DNA from: Euborellia annulipes
Lineage: Eukaryota; Arthropoda; Insecta; Dermaptera; Anisolabididae
Assembly: GCA_023213315.1 (NCBI GenBank)
Contig: JAKCPI010004471.1
Span: 62,001 to 126,000, forward strand
Length of the DNA: 64,000 nucleotides
Reading direction: 5' to 3'
Below are positions 43,321 to 56,060 of this stretch, one piece after another. The position numbers were made by a program, and so were the translations under genes. The notes beneath the pieces were generated by a model. That model made no database searches, was not told the origin of the DNA, and was given only the letters and a program-made list of their open reading frames with translations. Position 1 is the first letter of the stretch. Every line of letters starts with the position of its first letter.

Positions 43321-45331
43321 ATTCAATCGTATTGGATACAAATCAATTGAAATAAATAGAGACGAGGTCTAAATGGCCTCAGATGTCCAAAAGACCATAA
43401 ACAAATTTAAAAAAAATAAATTTTTTTCATAGCATATTTTTATAAATTTTTTAATGAAATGACTTACTACTACCCGCCCTCTGCTTTCAAAAATTTTCAA
43501 AAAACCTCTAGGTTATATAAATTTCATGGTTTGCAAAACTAAGTTCGTTCTGTTTTCTGTTAGATTTTTTAATCACTTGAGAAAAAGTTGAAGGAAGGAA
43601 AATAAGGGTGGAAGTTATTTGTTTGCATTCTTTTTAGAGCAATTGACTAAGGTGTAAAATAAAACAAATTTTGTTTTGGTGGAATTTATTTTATTTGCAA
43701 TAAATTACACCAAAACAAAATTTGTTTTAATTTATACAACGAAAGGTACTTCTAGTAAACTTCCTATTTAAATTATAATTAATCAAACTTGAACAATCCA
43801 GTTTGAAAAATGTATTTTATAAAGTATAAAATAAGGTTTTTTATTCATTCAATCCGGAACAAAATACCGAATGAGGGAAGTGAAGAAGGGAGGTGGGAGA
43901 GGGGAAATTTAATTTTCTTTTTTAAATTTGAAATAGATTTTGCAATAAAAAACAATTTTTATTAATTTAAACTAATAATATTTTATTAAAATTATCAAAA
44001 AAAAAAAAAAAAAAATTTAATACAAATATTACTAATTTTTAAATTTCTAAAAAGTTTACTAGATATAATTTTGATTCATAAATACAAATTTTCCGTCATC
44101 AGATATTTTTATCCATTTACTTATCACAGCTCTTTAATTCTTTTTATTTTTTTTACTGTATCCAATTTTGCTTTTAATATTTTATTCGTCATAATTACTG
44201 ATATTTACTATTTTTTATGCTTTATTTTTCTTTAAATTGCATATCAACTAAAAAAAAAGCATTACTGAAAGATTAAATTCATTATCACACTCATAAAATA
44301 GAGATTTATTATAAATCAACATATGCAAGACATCTTGAAGATATATTAATAACTTCTTTGAGGGCGTCTTCAATAAATTTGAGGTCATTCTCGGTAGTTA
44401 AGCGATTATTTCCTACTCTTATCTATCCTATCCCTTCTACACTTGTTTTAAATTTTTGTATTTAAAAAATTTGTATGAATTACTTTGGTGAACTCATATA
44501 GAAAATTTTGAAAAAAACTTTTTTACACATATGTTGATAAATTTTATAATTCGACTTTGCATAGGAATATTTCCAAGTCAAATACAACAATTTTGAATAA
44601 CATTCTCTTTTTTGAATAATTTGGCCCCCACTAATTCATATATGATAAAATTTAAGTGGTATAGAAAAGACTGTGTTGGATTAAAAATGATCCCGCCCCC
44701 CCCCCCATTTGGGGATTTTTAATAACTTAGTCTATTGTAGTCAAATACAACAATTTTGAATAAAATTCTCTTTTTTGAATAAAAATTGATCTCCACTAGT
44801 CCAATTGGAATTTGAGTTATTATTCCGGATCCGCTCATTTTTAGGATTTTATTAACTTAGCCCTCCACTAGTATTAATACAATTATGATGAAATTTAAAA
44901 TTAAAGTTTTTAACATCTCATACTACATTATTTCTTGTTTCACAATTTAATAATAATTTAATCAAATTATATTACATTTATTTTTATTATATAAAATTAT
45001 GATTCTTTTTCTAAGACCTTAAAATTCTAATTCCTTCATAATTGGACTAGTGAAAGACAAATTATTAAAATTTCCAAAATGGGTGGGCCCGATCCCGGGG
45101 CTTAAATTTCAAATTTTATCATAATTGAATTACTAGGAGTCACATTATTAATTCTAAGTCAACTAATTACTAATTAATTTAAGGAAATTCCAAATTTTAT
45201 CATATTTATACTAATGTGGACCAAATTATTCAAAAGAAGTAGTTTTATTTCAAAATGGTTGTATTTGACTTGGAAAATGTTTAATTTGCTTAGGAAAAGT
45301 TTCTATTTGACTTTATAATGCTATATATATC

Positions 45332-45372
45332 TTAGGACTGATGAAGGATCAGGCCAACCGAAATATTTGCAA
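45332..45372 (+). ncRNA. Hammerhead-like motif
   Basis: CTGATGA (45338-45344), weak stem II, GAAAT ATT, then TGCAAATTAATT. Same downstream string as the 10564-10742 arms. GAAA is present but pairing is poor; downgraded accordingly. Confidence 0.35.
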
Positions 45373-45497
45373 ATTAATTAGGCCTATATAAAGTAGTTTT
45401 GGTTTATATTTCTCTCATCATTTTAACACGTAAATAATAAAATTTTAATATTACAAGATGTCTACTATTTTGAGAAATTGTCTCATAGAAAAAAAAT

Positions 45498-46075
45498 CTG
45501 ATGTTACTGATCGCACGGCACACAACTTCCTTGTGTACAGTGTTTGTCACACCAGATTTTTTTTGTGTCGAAATATATTTAGTTGCCCTTAGCATCTAAG
45601 TTCCAAACTTGACCACGCGATTCATAGATGGCGCTGTGCTACGAATACTTCCATATCAGTAAAATGTACTTACACGAAAAATTTCACTGATATACTTTTT
45701 AAAGAGCATCAAAAAAATAGTTGATTTATGAATTTTAATCAAAATCGTTGGAGCGAATTTTGAGTAAATCGAAAAAAAAAAAAATGAAAAAGTACATCAG
45801 TAAAGTATTAATACTTTTTGGCCGATTTTGTTCAAAAGTTTATTTTCACACCTTGGGGTAATGTCTAACTGTAATATAAAATTTCAACCTCCTAGCACTT
45901 TTCGTTCCTGAGATATTTTGTTTAAAGACAAACAGACCAATTTGCGGGATCCACTATTTTGGACTCAGGGGACCTCCCAACGTGTATATCCATCAAAATC
46001 TCGACATCGAATTTTTGACATGATTGCAATACATATTTAATATTTCATATAGAGTAAGAGAAAGTAAAAATAATT
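45498..46075 (-). repeat. Dispersed repeat family F1, copy F
   Basis: Minus orientation with CGCACGGCACACAACTTCCT, TGTCACACCAGATTTTTTTT and a body ending TTCATATAGAGTAAGAGAAA. Tail and head both present. Confidence 0.72.
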
Positions 46076-47539
46076 TTTCTGATGCGTATACTTATTCAAA
46101 ATTTAAACTTTTTTTGGAATGACTGTGAGAGGGGGGTTAATGTATCCCGGTAGGACTCTCGGCGGCCCTGAACGAAGGTCCATTACCTTAAAAAAAAAAA
46201 AAAAAAAACATTCATATATGCAATTTATTTCAAGATTTTAAAAGGATATATATGACCCATGGAGTGCCTTTTTTTTGACTCCTCCCAAAAGGAAATGTTT
46301 GCGAATTGATTTCAAAATTGCTTTTGACTCTGAAGAGCCTGGACCACTTGAGTCTTGTTGGAACCGGGCCTGGCATCTGGCCTCAAGATGCTCAAGTGAT
46401 CCCTGGCCACTCTGATACCCTTAAATCTTTTTTTTTTTCTAACTCATCTATCTTCAGGTTATTCTTTTTCCATGATGTTTGACTGTATTAGTCGTTTCAC
46501 TTATGGATTTCCTGTATTGAGTGATAACTTATGCTTTAACTGTCAGTTTAAAAGACTTATATTTATAATTTTCCCTTACTGATTTATTATTTTTTTCCAT
46601 TTAATTTTTCTTAAATAATATCTATGTTTCGTTGATTATTAGTATTCTATAAAACCACTCCAAAACTTTGGCAAAAAAACTATAAGCATAATTTAAAACT
46701 TGATTAAATATATAAAAAAAATAAAAATAAATTCATTCTGAACCTTTAATTTAAGTTTTAAAACTCACCAAACTGCCAAAAACTTAGTATTTTATTTACT
46801 TTTTCCAATAAATAAATTCTTGCTGGAGTCCAACTCAGGATTTGAGCATGAATGGGTTCTAGAGGGCCTCTCGAATTGGTCATTTGGGTGGCTTACCTTC
46901 CAACAAGCAAAAGATAAATTTATGCGTCCCGTAAAAAAAAAATCCAAAACCTTGAATCTATAAATAAATAAATTATTAATAAACAATCAGAGAGTCAATG
47001 CTCCATATCGAAACTTTGAATAATCGATTAAAATTATTACAAGCGATGATCGCCAAATTTTATTTATAAAATTAATTTTATTTATAACAAAACGAAAAAA
47101 AAAATCTATATTTATTTAATATTTATTATTTTGCTTTCTTCACTTTATTTTCTCTCTATTTTTAAATATATTCTTGACTATATGTCAAGGGATTAAAAGT
47201 AAGCTTAAAATAATTCATTTGAAAATGAGTGTTGACGTAGGATAAAAGTATTATTCTCAGTAAAAATTTTTTTAAATTTATCATACAAATTTAACTTTGA
47301 AACCAGTATTCACTTGAAAGTGATTCGAACATTTTTGTATAACCCTTTTGGCGATATTTGATCACGTATTTTTTAGTTGGAATTGGGGTGTCTTTAGTAA
47401 AGGGGCACACTACACAGATGAGACCCTGCTTTTGTTAACAAATTTAGTTTTTGGACCCTCTAGCTTTATATTTTCCGTTTGATTTTAATAATTAACAATC
47501 CTGATTTTCATATTCATTGCTCGCTTCCCGTCTTGTCCT

Positions 47540-47975
47540 ATTGAATATTTGGAACCATTTATGAGGTTGAAATTTTATATTTAAGTTTGGAGTCCACTTG
47601 GCAAGTAAGCATTTTAACAAAATCGGCTAAAAAATAATAGTATAATACTGATGTACTTTTTCAGTTTTTTGCGATTTTCTCTAAATTAGCTCTAACGATT
47701 TCGATTAAAATTCATAAATCAATTATTTTGTTTAAAATGTATATTCTCATTTTACCCTCAAAATTGTATATGAAGCACACTTTACTTTAATACTTCATAG
47801 AAAAAATAAAAGAAATAGTTGTCATGGTAACAAAATATAAATAAATTTTATATATTTAATTCTAATGCACTGATCGAAACAATAAAATCTTGCGTGATAA
47901 GCACAGAACACAACTTTCAATTACCGAACTAAAGTTGGGTGCTGTGCGACCAGTCACACCAGTTTTTTTAATTAA
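47540..47975 (+). repeat. Dispersed repeat family F1, copy G, 5' truncated
   Basis: Begins at TTATGAGGTTGAAATTTTAT and runs to the complete tail GCTGTGCGACCAGTCACACC. The tail contains CAGAACACAACTTTC facing AAAGTTGGGTGCTGTGC, a hairpin shared with copies F and I. Confidence 0.7.
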
Positions 47976-48524
47976 AAATATCAGTAGCTCCATGTCAAAT
48001 CTCATTTTTAGAATATTTTATATATTGGTCTTTCCATTAAATTCAAAAATTATAAATTATAAAGTAGTTTTTGAATATATCCAATGAATCACTGCTTCCG
48101 CTTTTTAAATAAATAATATATTAATAGAATAGTGCAACCCTCCTCTGATTCAGTAATTAGTGCCCGGGATTTTGTCTTGAATCCCTGCTGGCCCTGAAAT
48201 ATTAAACAGGGCTTGGGAGGTGGCACCTGCTCCCCGAAAAACGCCTTCTTGCAACTCTCGTTAAAAATTAACATCTGCAATTAGCGTACAACTCAAACCT
48301 TTCCCAAATAAAAATACTTTCGAAATAAAATATATTTTTTCCCATCCAAGGAAATGAAGTTACAGTACTAGCTTTAGTCACAATCCCTGCCTAACGCTTA
48401 GTTATTATTAATAAAAATTTTGATAAATTAAAAAATTAAAATTTATATAAGACAATCATTATTTTAACTTCTTTAGTAAAAAGTAGGAAATAATTTACAG
48501 TAGTAAATTCAAAGGGGCGCTCTC

Positions 48525-48955
48525 ACTGTGGATTTTCTTGACATTAAACATTTTAATAATGGTTATTTCTCCATATTTAAGAAAAAAATGGCCACGTTTG
48601 TTTACATTCAAACAAATTGAGAGGTTAAAGAGGTTAAGTTATTTCTCCATACTTAAGAAAAACAAGTGCCTGCTTGAGGATTTGTTTGCATTCATAGAAT
48701 ATACAAATGCAAAGAATACATAAATATTTCTCTATACATTTCCTATGGGAGAAATCGTAACTTTAAGAATTAATAACTCAAAAATTGGTGCTAGGGACCA
48801 AAACATATTTTACCCTGAACCAGTTTTTTATGCTGAATACGAATATGTAATTATTATTTTCCTACGAACTTTAGTTCAGGCCGTACTTTTTATGCGTACA
48901 GACGGACAGACAGACAGACACCGGAGTCTCTGCATCCCTCTTAGTACTACGTACA
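48525..48955 (-). mobile_element. Helitron-like family, minus copy
   Basis: CCTATGGGAGAAATCGTAAC, GCTTGAGGATTTGTTTGCAT and a terminal GACGGACAGACAGACAGACA are complements of the 38948 element. An internal duplication repeats TTATTTCTCCATA.TTAAGAAAAA at 48559 and 48639. The GC-rich CTAG end is missing. Confidence 0.6.
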
Positions 48956-48959
48956 GTGA

Positions 48960-50730
48960 GAGCTAAAATTATTAATAATATTTCTTATTAAATTTTTTAA
49001 TTTCCATTACTTGGTTACATGTAGACGTGGACCTTCTTCCCCTCTCAAGTCAATCATTTTGTGAAAAATTTCTTTAAGAACTTTCATATTTTTTATTTTC
49101 CAAAAAATAACCAGAATTAGTTTGAATTTTTATGAATTCAAATCAGACAGATGGTATATAAATAATTAAAAGAATCGAAATGATTTAAACTTACCTAAGC
49201 CAAATGATGAATAAAGAAGATGGCACAAATTCAATTTATAGACGAAACATTACAATTGATTTCCTATACTCTGTGATTAATATTCCAAAGGCTGATGTCG
49301 ATGTCGTCATGTCACGTAGACAGGATTTCCCCCACTTTTAGTCAGGCCACCCTTAGGTAGATAGCCATTGGTGCTGTGGTGATGCGGACGCGGGTGCTGG
49401 GCGACTCACAAATTTTCTTTTTATAATACCTTCTACCGGACAATTTTTTTTTTTATAACTACTCTTCAAATGATGATAATATATTATAATTAAATTGTTT
49501 ATTTCCTTTCACCTTTCGGTTTACAACTGGTGTATTGTTACTAACACAAAATTTGAGAAATTTTTTTAATTTTTATTCAATATTGTGTTGTTGTAAATAT
49601 AATTTTTCATTTCTTATTTTTAATTAAATTTGTGAAGGGACTTCAATTGAGGGGGGAGGGGAGAGCGGAGTAATGAGCAATCATTTGCCCACCCAACCCA
49701 AATTTTGAAATAAATATTTATATACAATATATTTTAAAAAATTTAAATTTAATTATTATTCTAAAATATAATTTTATTCTATTCGACATAATGTTTGTTT
49801 GATTCAATGAATATTTACCACATACTGTATTTGTAAAATTTATTCAAATTTGTTATTATTATTATTATTTTTTAAAATAATTTTCATTAAAAGCAACTTT
49901 GTTAGAAATATTTTGATTAAAATTTGCTATAATAAATATATACAGTAATTTCTTAATCAACAATTTAACTTATTCAAAAATTAAAATGACGTTCGTGGAT
50001 ATTTTTCTTAAAGGAAAGAGGAATAGAAATTTTTTTTTTTCATATCGGTGTCAGCAGATCTAGAACAGATCCTTTGTTACAATTATTACATAAAATGATT
50101 AGTTAAAACCAAGGTTACCGCTATCTGCTTTTAAAAAATTAAAAAAAAAAAATTACTAGAAATACAAAGAGTTAATGTATTGGTGAAAAATACTTTTGTT
50201 TAAATTAAAACTAATATAGTATCTCTTCAAAAAGGATTCGGAGGTGCAGCCTTAGAATTCTATTTATGGACTTAGAATATTAGAAAAATGGCTCGGGTAT
50301 TGATGACTCGGAGAAATTTCAAATTAAGTGCAAATAATTTTCACTGCACATTCATATATCAGATTTTCCTGCATATTTAGGCTATACTATATTTTATATA
50401 CTAATAATTTCATCGTTTAGTGAGTAAATACCTCGATATCTTTCGTCCGCCTTCATTAAATTGATTTTATGAACTGCTATGAATTATTTATTGAATTAGA
50501 TAGTTATCGGTTTTGGAGATAATATCATTTATTCACGATCTTTATTAGTGATTACTTACAAGCTATGAATCATAATTTTGACAAATATTAATATACGATC
50601 AGCGCCACCCGTCTTCGGGGGACATCAAGTTTATCCAGGGGAAGAGGAATATATACTAAATATATATTTTTTATATTATATTTTATTTTCATCACCTGAA
50701 GCCCATTCCTTTTCAAATAATTTTGTACAT
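48960..50730. other. Gene-free AT-rich stretch
   Basis: No coding signal. A slightly GC-richer part at 49285-49410 (GATGTCGATGTCGTCATGTC, GATGCGGACGCGGGTGCTGG) is not repetitive in this window and has no clear splice sites. The remainder is AT-rich with homopolymers. Confidence 0.4.
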
Positions 50731-50734
50731 AGAG

Positions 50735-52035
50735 ATGGATAATTGTGGGATGGAGAAGCCAATAAATAGACTCTGTATGCAGATTCTAATCACCGGGGAC
50801 GTTTCAGTTTTAATTTAAAAGTCATCTTCAGTTCTTATTAAAAACATACATATAATATTTATATTGTAATTGTATATATAACAAAAAATTAAAGCAAAAG
50901 ATTTCTGGTCTTACGATTAGATAAATATTAATAAAGTGTGAATATCTGGCATATACATTGTTCCTTCATAATAAAATATACCGGTATATGTATATTGTTA
51001 GGTCTTAAAATTCAATGATGGTTACAAGAGTGAGTTTGATATATCAATAAAGACTCACATTTTTTTTTAGACATATGAAATGAGAACCAATCGAAATATT
51101 TATGCAGTATATTGATGAATTCCGAAATGTTATTCCATATATCTTATTTAAAATTTGTTTTAATATTTTAATATAAATAAGACGAATGTTCTTTTGTTTA
51201 ATTTTATTAAGAGAATTAATATTTTATTTATATGCTTATTAATAAATACAATTCCGCATTACTCACGGTTAGTAACAGGGCCGAATTTAAGAGTGTGCTC
51301 CCCTAAAGTCCATTCCCCCTCTATAGTTCATATTTGTTTAATACATTTGTTTTATACTACAAAAGGATAATAGAGTTAATTGGTGAAAAATATTAATAAC
51401 GTCTCAAATACTTCATTTAACAAACTGCCGCCCCAGAAAATTTGTTGCCTTTCTAAGCTACAACCGTACTTAGCCAATTAGTGCTGGTCAGAAAAGAAAT
51501 CTATTTAAATAAGCTGTATGAATTAAATAAATAAAGAAAAAAATCTTAGCTGCATTTCTCATTTCTACTCTCTTATTAATATTTAAATAAAATTAACCTG
51601 AGAACATTTATTGATATATCATACTAGTGTAACCATCATTGTGTTTTAAGAATTAACAATCATCATACTTATAATATAAAGCGCTAGCGGTTGACTTCCT
51701 GTCCCTGTGTGTATGTGGCTATCAGGGCTCTGATTGGCTAGAATTACAGGAAGTGGAGCGGGAGAGGGAAATTTAAAATTTAAGCCGAAGGCGAGTCAAA
51801 GGTAGTCCAGGGCGGGCTTTACCACTTGTTTATTAATATTTACCTAATCATAAGACCAAAAATTTTTTTGCTTTATTTTTATAATTTTTTTTATTATATA
51901 CAATGTAATTATATGTATGTTTTTAGTAACGACTGAAGATGGCTAAAAGAAAGGTCTCCGGTGTTTAGATCATGCACACAGAGTCTATTTATTGGCTGCT
52001 ACTGCCCACAATTATCCATCTGTATATATACATCA
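50735..52035. mobile_element. 1.3-kb element with inverted arms and hammerhead-like cores
   Basis: Left arm GATGGATAATTGTGGGATGG and right arm CCCACAATTATCCATCTGTA are complements; arms continue inward for about 200 bases (for example ATATTTATCTAATC/GATTAGATAAATAT-like and GGTCTTACGATTAG facing CTAATCATAAGACC). It is the largest hammerhead-associated element here. The interior has no open frame; a GC-richer piece at 51680-51830 is unique. Right flank is ACGGCCACTACTTTAG. Confidence 0.65.
50795..50836 (-). ncRNA. Hammerhead-like core in the left arm of the 1.3-kb element
   Basis: Minus strand: CTGAAGA (50825-50831), stem II TGACTTTTAAATTAAAACT (weak), GAAAC, GTC. The catalytic boxes are intact but stem I strands AAGAA and CCCGG do not pair. 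The opposite arm keeps CTGAAGATGG (51935) but has lost GAAAC. Confidence 0.45.
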
Positions 52036-52194
52036 CGGCCACTACTTTAGATAAGATATATAAAAAATTATATTTACGATAGAATCCATACATAGAAAGG
52101 AAATCTAGTCTGATTAGATTTTATTTATAAACAGCTCATAAATAGATTAAAATTAAAGACAATAGATGATCTGAATAATAAGCTTATTAATACT

Positions 52195-52435
52195 AATCCG
52201 GCTGGAGAGATTAGCCGTGCCCGATGCTTGTGCATCGATGAATAGCTGCCAGGTGTGGGCGGGGCTGGGCGTCGCGCCGGAAGTCACGACGTCATTGATA
52301 TGCAGTGGCAGAGCACCTCGACTTAACACGAGCCCCCACCTCCTCTTCCCTCCCCCGATCCGGACAAATGTGTCCAGGCATTGAGTGATGGGTGGGTGGC
52401 CACACCAGCATCCTCTAAGGGAATTCAAACAAATA
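52195..52435. other. Isolated GC-rich island, possibly regulatory
   Basis: About 230 bases of GC-rich, non-repetitive sequence, with GTGGGCGGGGCTGGGCG and GAAGTCACGACGTCATTG (CRE-like). An open frame on the minus strand shows no splice sites or domain. Its composition resembles the island at 39690-39931, so it may be a promoter or enhancer. Confidence 0.35.
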
Positions 52436-52954
52436 TCCTTCTCTAGAATCAGACATCAACATCTATAATGAAGCATATTTGGGCCCAAACTGTTGTTATC
52501 CAATTAACAATAACTAGTAGGCCTGTGTTATTTAATCAGTAATAATATTCACATTTTTTCTTCAGCCGGAATGAGGAGCGACTCCCAAAATAACTGTTTT
52601 AATTAACTACTCTTTTATAATAAATAAAATATTGATTGTATTTTAATTAAAAAAAAATTAATTGGGTTAATTTGCTAGAATTAAATTGGAGATATCTAAT
52701 AATCTAGAAAAGACAAGCTGCGAGCATATCTCAAATTATGTGTAAATAATATAGACGACAACTCATGATATAATCAAGTTTTTTAGTCAAATATTTTTAA
52801 TTTGTCCATCAATCGAAAATTAATAAAATTTATATACATGATGTAGCCCCTAGGCCAAGAACTTAAGATTTTGGTAAACATCGGACCATTTGAAGACTAT
52901 AGATGGGGGGGTGCAATATTTGAACTTGGCTTGAATTTTTGTGAATATGTTTAT

Positions 52955-53045
52955 TTGTTGGTGGGCTAAACGTCCCATGGCCTTCCGGTATAAACCCGGG
53001 ATCTCTAGCCTATCTGGGCATTGGTGTGCTTCTCTTTTGACCTGG
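52955..53045 (-). repeat. SINE-like fragment related to 17485-17728
   Basis: TTTGTTGGTGGGCTAAACGT then CCCATGGCC and AACCCGGGATC match the left arm at 17489-17540. Minus-strand GATCCCGGGTTT replaces the B box. Confidence 0.45.
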
Positions 53046-53125
53046 ATCTTACAACCAAATAAACTAATAAATAATAATCACAAAAATTATTAAATAAAAT
53101 TGTGTATTAATCTTGTATAATGATA

Positions 53126-53625
53126 CAAGGGCAGGTCAATAAGTCCGTAACTTTTTAAATGAAACACAGCTTTTTGAGATAAAAATTATTTTATTTTTCA
53201 ATGTAGTCTCCTTTGAGCTCTATACACTTTGTTCAACGTTTCTCCAATTTTTTTATCCCTTCCAAAAAATAAGATTTGTCGAGAGCATCAAAACAGGTAT
53301 TTGTTTGTGTGAACCATTTTTTCAAGTTTGGAATCAAGAAATAGTCACTCGGGGCTAAATCCGGAGAATAGGGCGGATGAAGGAGCAATTAGTATCCGAA
53401 TCCACGAATTCACGTATCTCTACACGAAATTCACTTTTTTCCATTTTTTTCCTCAAATCTCGAAGTAGTCTGCTATTAATGGATGTCAAACAAAAACTAA
53501 AAGACCCAGCTGGTTCAAATTTCGACAGGAGTCAGCTGATAGTTGCCTGCTGACAGGAGCAGTGTTGCCATTTCAGTTAAGAGGCGGGAAATTCAAAAAT
53601 TCACGGATTTATTGACCTGCCCTCG
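53126..53625 (-). mobile_element. Deleted mariner transposon
   Basis: Inverted ends CAAGGGCAGGTCAATAAGTC and ATTGACCTGCCCTCG, with TA at 53124-53125 and 53626-53627. The minus strand decodes the C-terminal end of a mariner transposase: HPPYSPDLAPSDYF followed by FLEGIKKLEKR and KCIELKGDYIEK. A premature stop replaces the Trp after KLEKR, and the N-terminal two thirds are gone, so it encodes no active enzyme. The S-P-D-x-A-P-S-D-Y-F box carries the third catalytic Asp of the DDD triad in mariner. Confidence 0.88.
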
Positions 53626-54719
53626 TATTAATATATTCTTCCTAAACCCACATGTTTTCTATTACGAAATTTCTATTTATAAACCATGTATAAAATATTA
53701 TAATATTAAAATGTACCATTTTTTTAATGAATGGGTGAGAGGGACTGTAGGGAGAGTGGGAGAACAAAGGGGATGATTTTGATTGAATCTTGCATAACCT
53801 CTTATCAATATTCATAGTTTAATATTAATTAACGTCACTGGCCGCTTATGTTTATATATACCAGGTATTACCAAATTTTAATATAAATACAAAATAATAG
53901 AGCTTTACTAATAAAAGACATTTTTGGCATTTTTAAATAATAATGCAAATTAACTACAAGACCACTATTTCTGCAGAGTTTGTTTTCACAGTGTTAACAC
54001 CTGTTAATAGTAGCCGAAATGTTGTAAATTTTTGTAATTAACTTGTATTATAATTACTAATTAAAATAAACCACGATTAATTCCAAAAATGCATTTTATT
54101 ACTAATAATACAATCTGGAAAGCTTAATAGGGATGTATTTTGAATAAAGTGTTTCAAAATCCCATATTAATTAATATAAATATCTTCATAGCTGCAAATA
54201 ATAAAATACTACATACCAAAATATGCTTTTTGATTCCTTAAAATGAGAATTTAAATGATCAACGATAATAAAATTATAGGTAGGCCTATAAGAAACAACT
54301 CCCTCAACCATTCGTACCAAAGTATTTTATTCTCTCCGTCTAGGGAGTTTATTTTTTCCTCAGGAAATGTTTAATTTTATTCCGAAATACCATAAGCCAA
54401 ATCCGACGATAAATATAGCCGTCAAGTGATCCGCTAAAAATAAAAAGCGGAATTCGGTCCTCGACTGGTTTGGTTCTCTGATTCATCATTAAAGTGCAAA
54501 ATCCTCAGGTTGAGAGTAAAAACTCGAGTCAAATTAAGAGAGAACTTGAGATGACAAGTCAGGATGTCACAATCTTCCATTCGTAAACAAATATATTAAT
54601 CTTAATTAAGTAAATATTGAGCAGGCCGACATATTGAGCCATCTTTAATGAATGATATTGCAGATAAGTCATTTGAACATTCACTGTGTCATTTTTAAAA
54701 TAAACCTGTTACGGGCCAA

Positions 54720-54793
54720 GAGAGAGAGAGAGAGATGCCTCAAAATATATTCACCTACAATTTCTATTTAATAAAAACATATCGATCATATCT

Positions 54794-54825
<32 letters not shown>
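54720..54825. repeat. GA-microsatellite and long poly-T
   Basis: (GA)n at 54721-54734 and an uninterrupted T run of about 27 bases at 54797-54823. Confidence 0.85.
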
Positions 54826-54828
<3 letters not shown>

Positions 54829-54979
54829 AATTATCATTCAAGATAAAAAAAAAAACTAGAACAACTATAAATATAAATGAATGTTTTCTTAATTGGACGA
54901 CAACCTATTTCATGTTAATTATTTATTATTTGGTTAAATAACTAATATAAGCAATCTTTTTTAAAGATCACAATAAAAA

Positions 54980-56060
54980 ATCTGGTGTGAACTAACACAC
55001 AGCAGATCTTTTGTGTCGAGATATATTTATTTTCCCAGAGCACTTTAGTTCCAAACTTGACCACTTGCTTTTCATAAGTAAAAAAGTCAATTGATTCAAA
55101 ATTTCCATAGGCTCTGTGTATTTTAAATGTTGACTGCTTGAAATAAACCATAGTTATTTTTGAAAATTTTAATCTCATTTGGATATTTTATACAAAATAG
55201 AGAATCCTAAATAAATACAAAATTTCAGAAGAATTGGATAAAATTTTTTTAAATGTGTTGAAAGTTCCAAAGGGGACCCTCATTTTGAATCGAAATTAAC
55301 ATGCATATTCCCGTAGGAATTCCCATTGGCTCTTTGGAAGGAAGATCCGAAAAATAAATTTCAAAAATCTGAAATACTACATCAGTAAAGTGTACTTCAA
55401 ACAATTTTCACGAAAAATTTTACTGATATACTTTTTAAAGAACATCTAAAAAAATAGTAGATTTTATGAATTTTAATCAAAATCGTTAGAGCCAATTTTT
55501 TAGAAAATTGAAAAAAAGTGAAAAAATACTTTAGTAAAGTGCTAGTACTTTTTAGCCGATTTTGTTAAAATGCTTATTTTAACTGTCCGGGAGGGTATCT
55601 AACTAAAATATAAAATTTCAATCTCTTAGCTCTTTTCGTTCTTGAGATATTTTTTCCACACATACAGATAGACCAATTTGCGGGTTCCACTTTTTTTGGA
55701 CTCAGGGCACCTCAAATTATGTATTTCCCTCAAAATCTCGACATCGAATTTTTGACATGATCGCAATACTTTCTCACTACATACATATATTACATATATA
55801 GTTTTTTTTTAAACCCTTTTCGGCTACAGAGGCCATTAGGGGTTATTAATTTATTTAAATAATATAAATACATTAGTACCGATAGCTACCGGCGGAGGGG
55901 GGGGGGCGTTTCACTCGCTGATTGCTCGGGATCACCAATCCCAAGCTTTCGCCGCTCTTGGCATTGCTTAACTGTATCGATTGCGGTGACTGTTGCTCTT
56001 CTCCGTTGCCAGGCCAGGGGGCCGGGGGGGGGGGCACATATATAGTTAAGAGAAAGTAAA
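54980..56060 (-). repeat. Dispersed repeat family F1, copy H, with retroposon insertion
   Basis: Minus orientation, from TCTGGTGTGAACTAACACAC to GAGAAAGTAAAA. It keeps the CCATTGGCTCTTTGGAAGG segment also seen in copy B. Interrupted by the retroposon at 55802-56035. Confidence 0.75.
55802..56035 (-). mobile_element. Retroposon with exact 10-bp target duplication
   Basis: ACATATATAG at 55792-55801 is repeated at 56036-56045. The insert opens with poly-T (a minus-strand poly-A tail), then AAACCCTTTTCGGCTACAGA, GGCCATTAGGGGTTATT and a GC-rich 5' part ending in a G run. 234 bases, non-coding. Target-primed reverse transcription is the likely mechanism (SINE or truncated LINE). Confidence 0.82.

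Larger units (their letters stand above)
42060..48520. other. Probable intron or intergenic stretch of the secreted-protein gene
   Basis: Apart from the listed repeats I see no exon. Two near-identical segments CAAATACAACAATTTTGAAT occur at 44579 and 44740, part of a roughly 150-base duplicated block (44560-44890) about possible F1-unrelated repeats. An inverted pair GGACCACTTGAGTC/CTCAAGTGATCC lies at 46331-46403. Confidence 0.4.

Noticed and set aside
46792..46986. Minus-strand open frame and tRNA-like piece
   Set aside because: Only a weak B-box resemblance and no A box; frame unsupported.
52153..52428. 91-codon minus-strand open frame in the GC island
   Set aside because: No domain, no splice sites, composition explained by GC content; kept only as a possible regulatory island.
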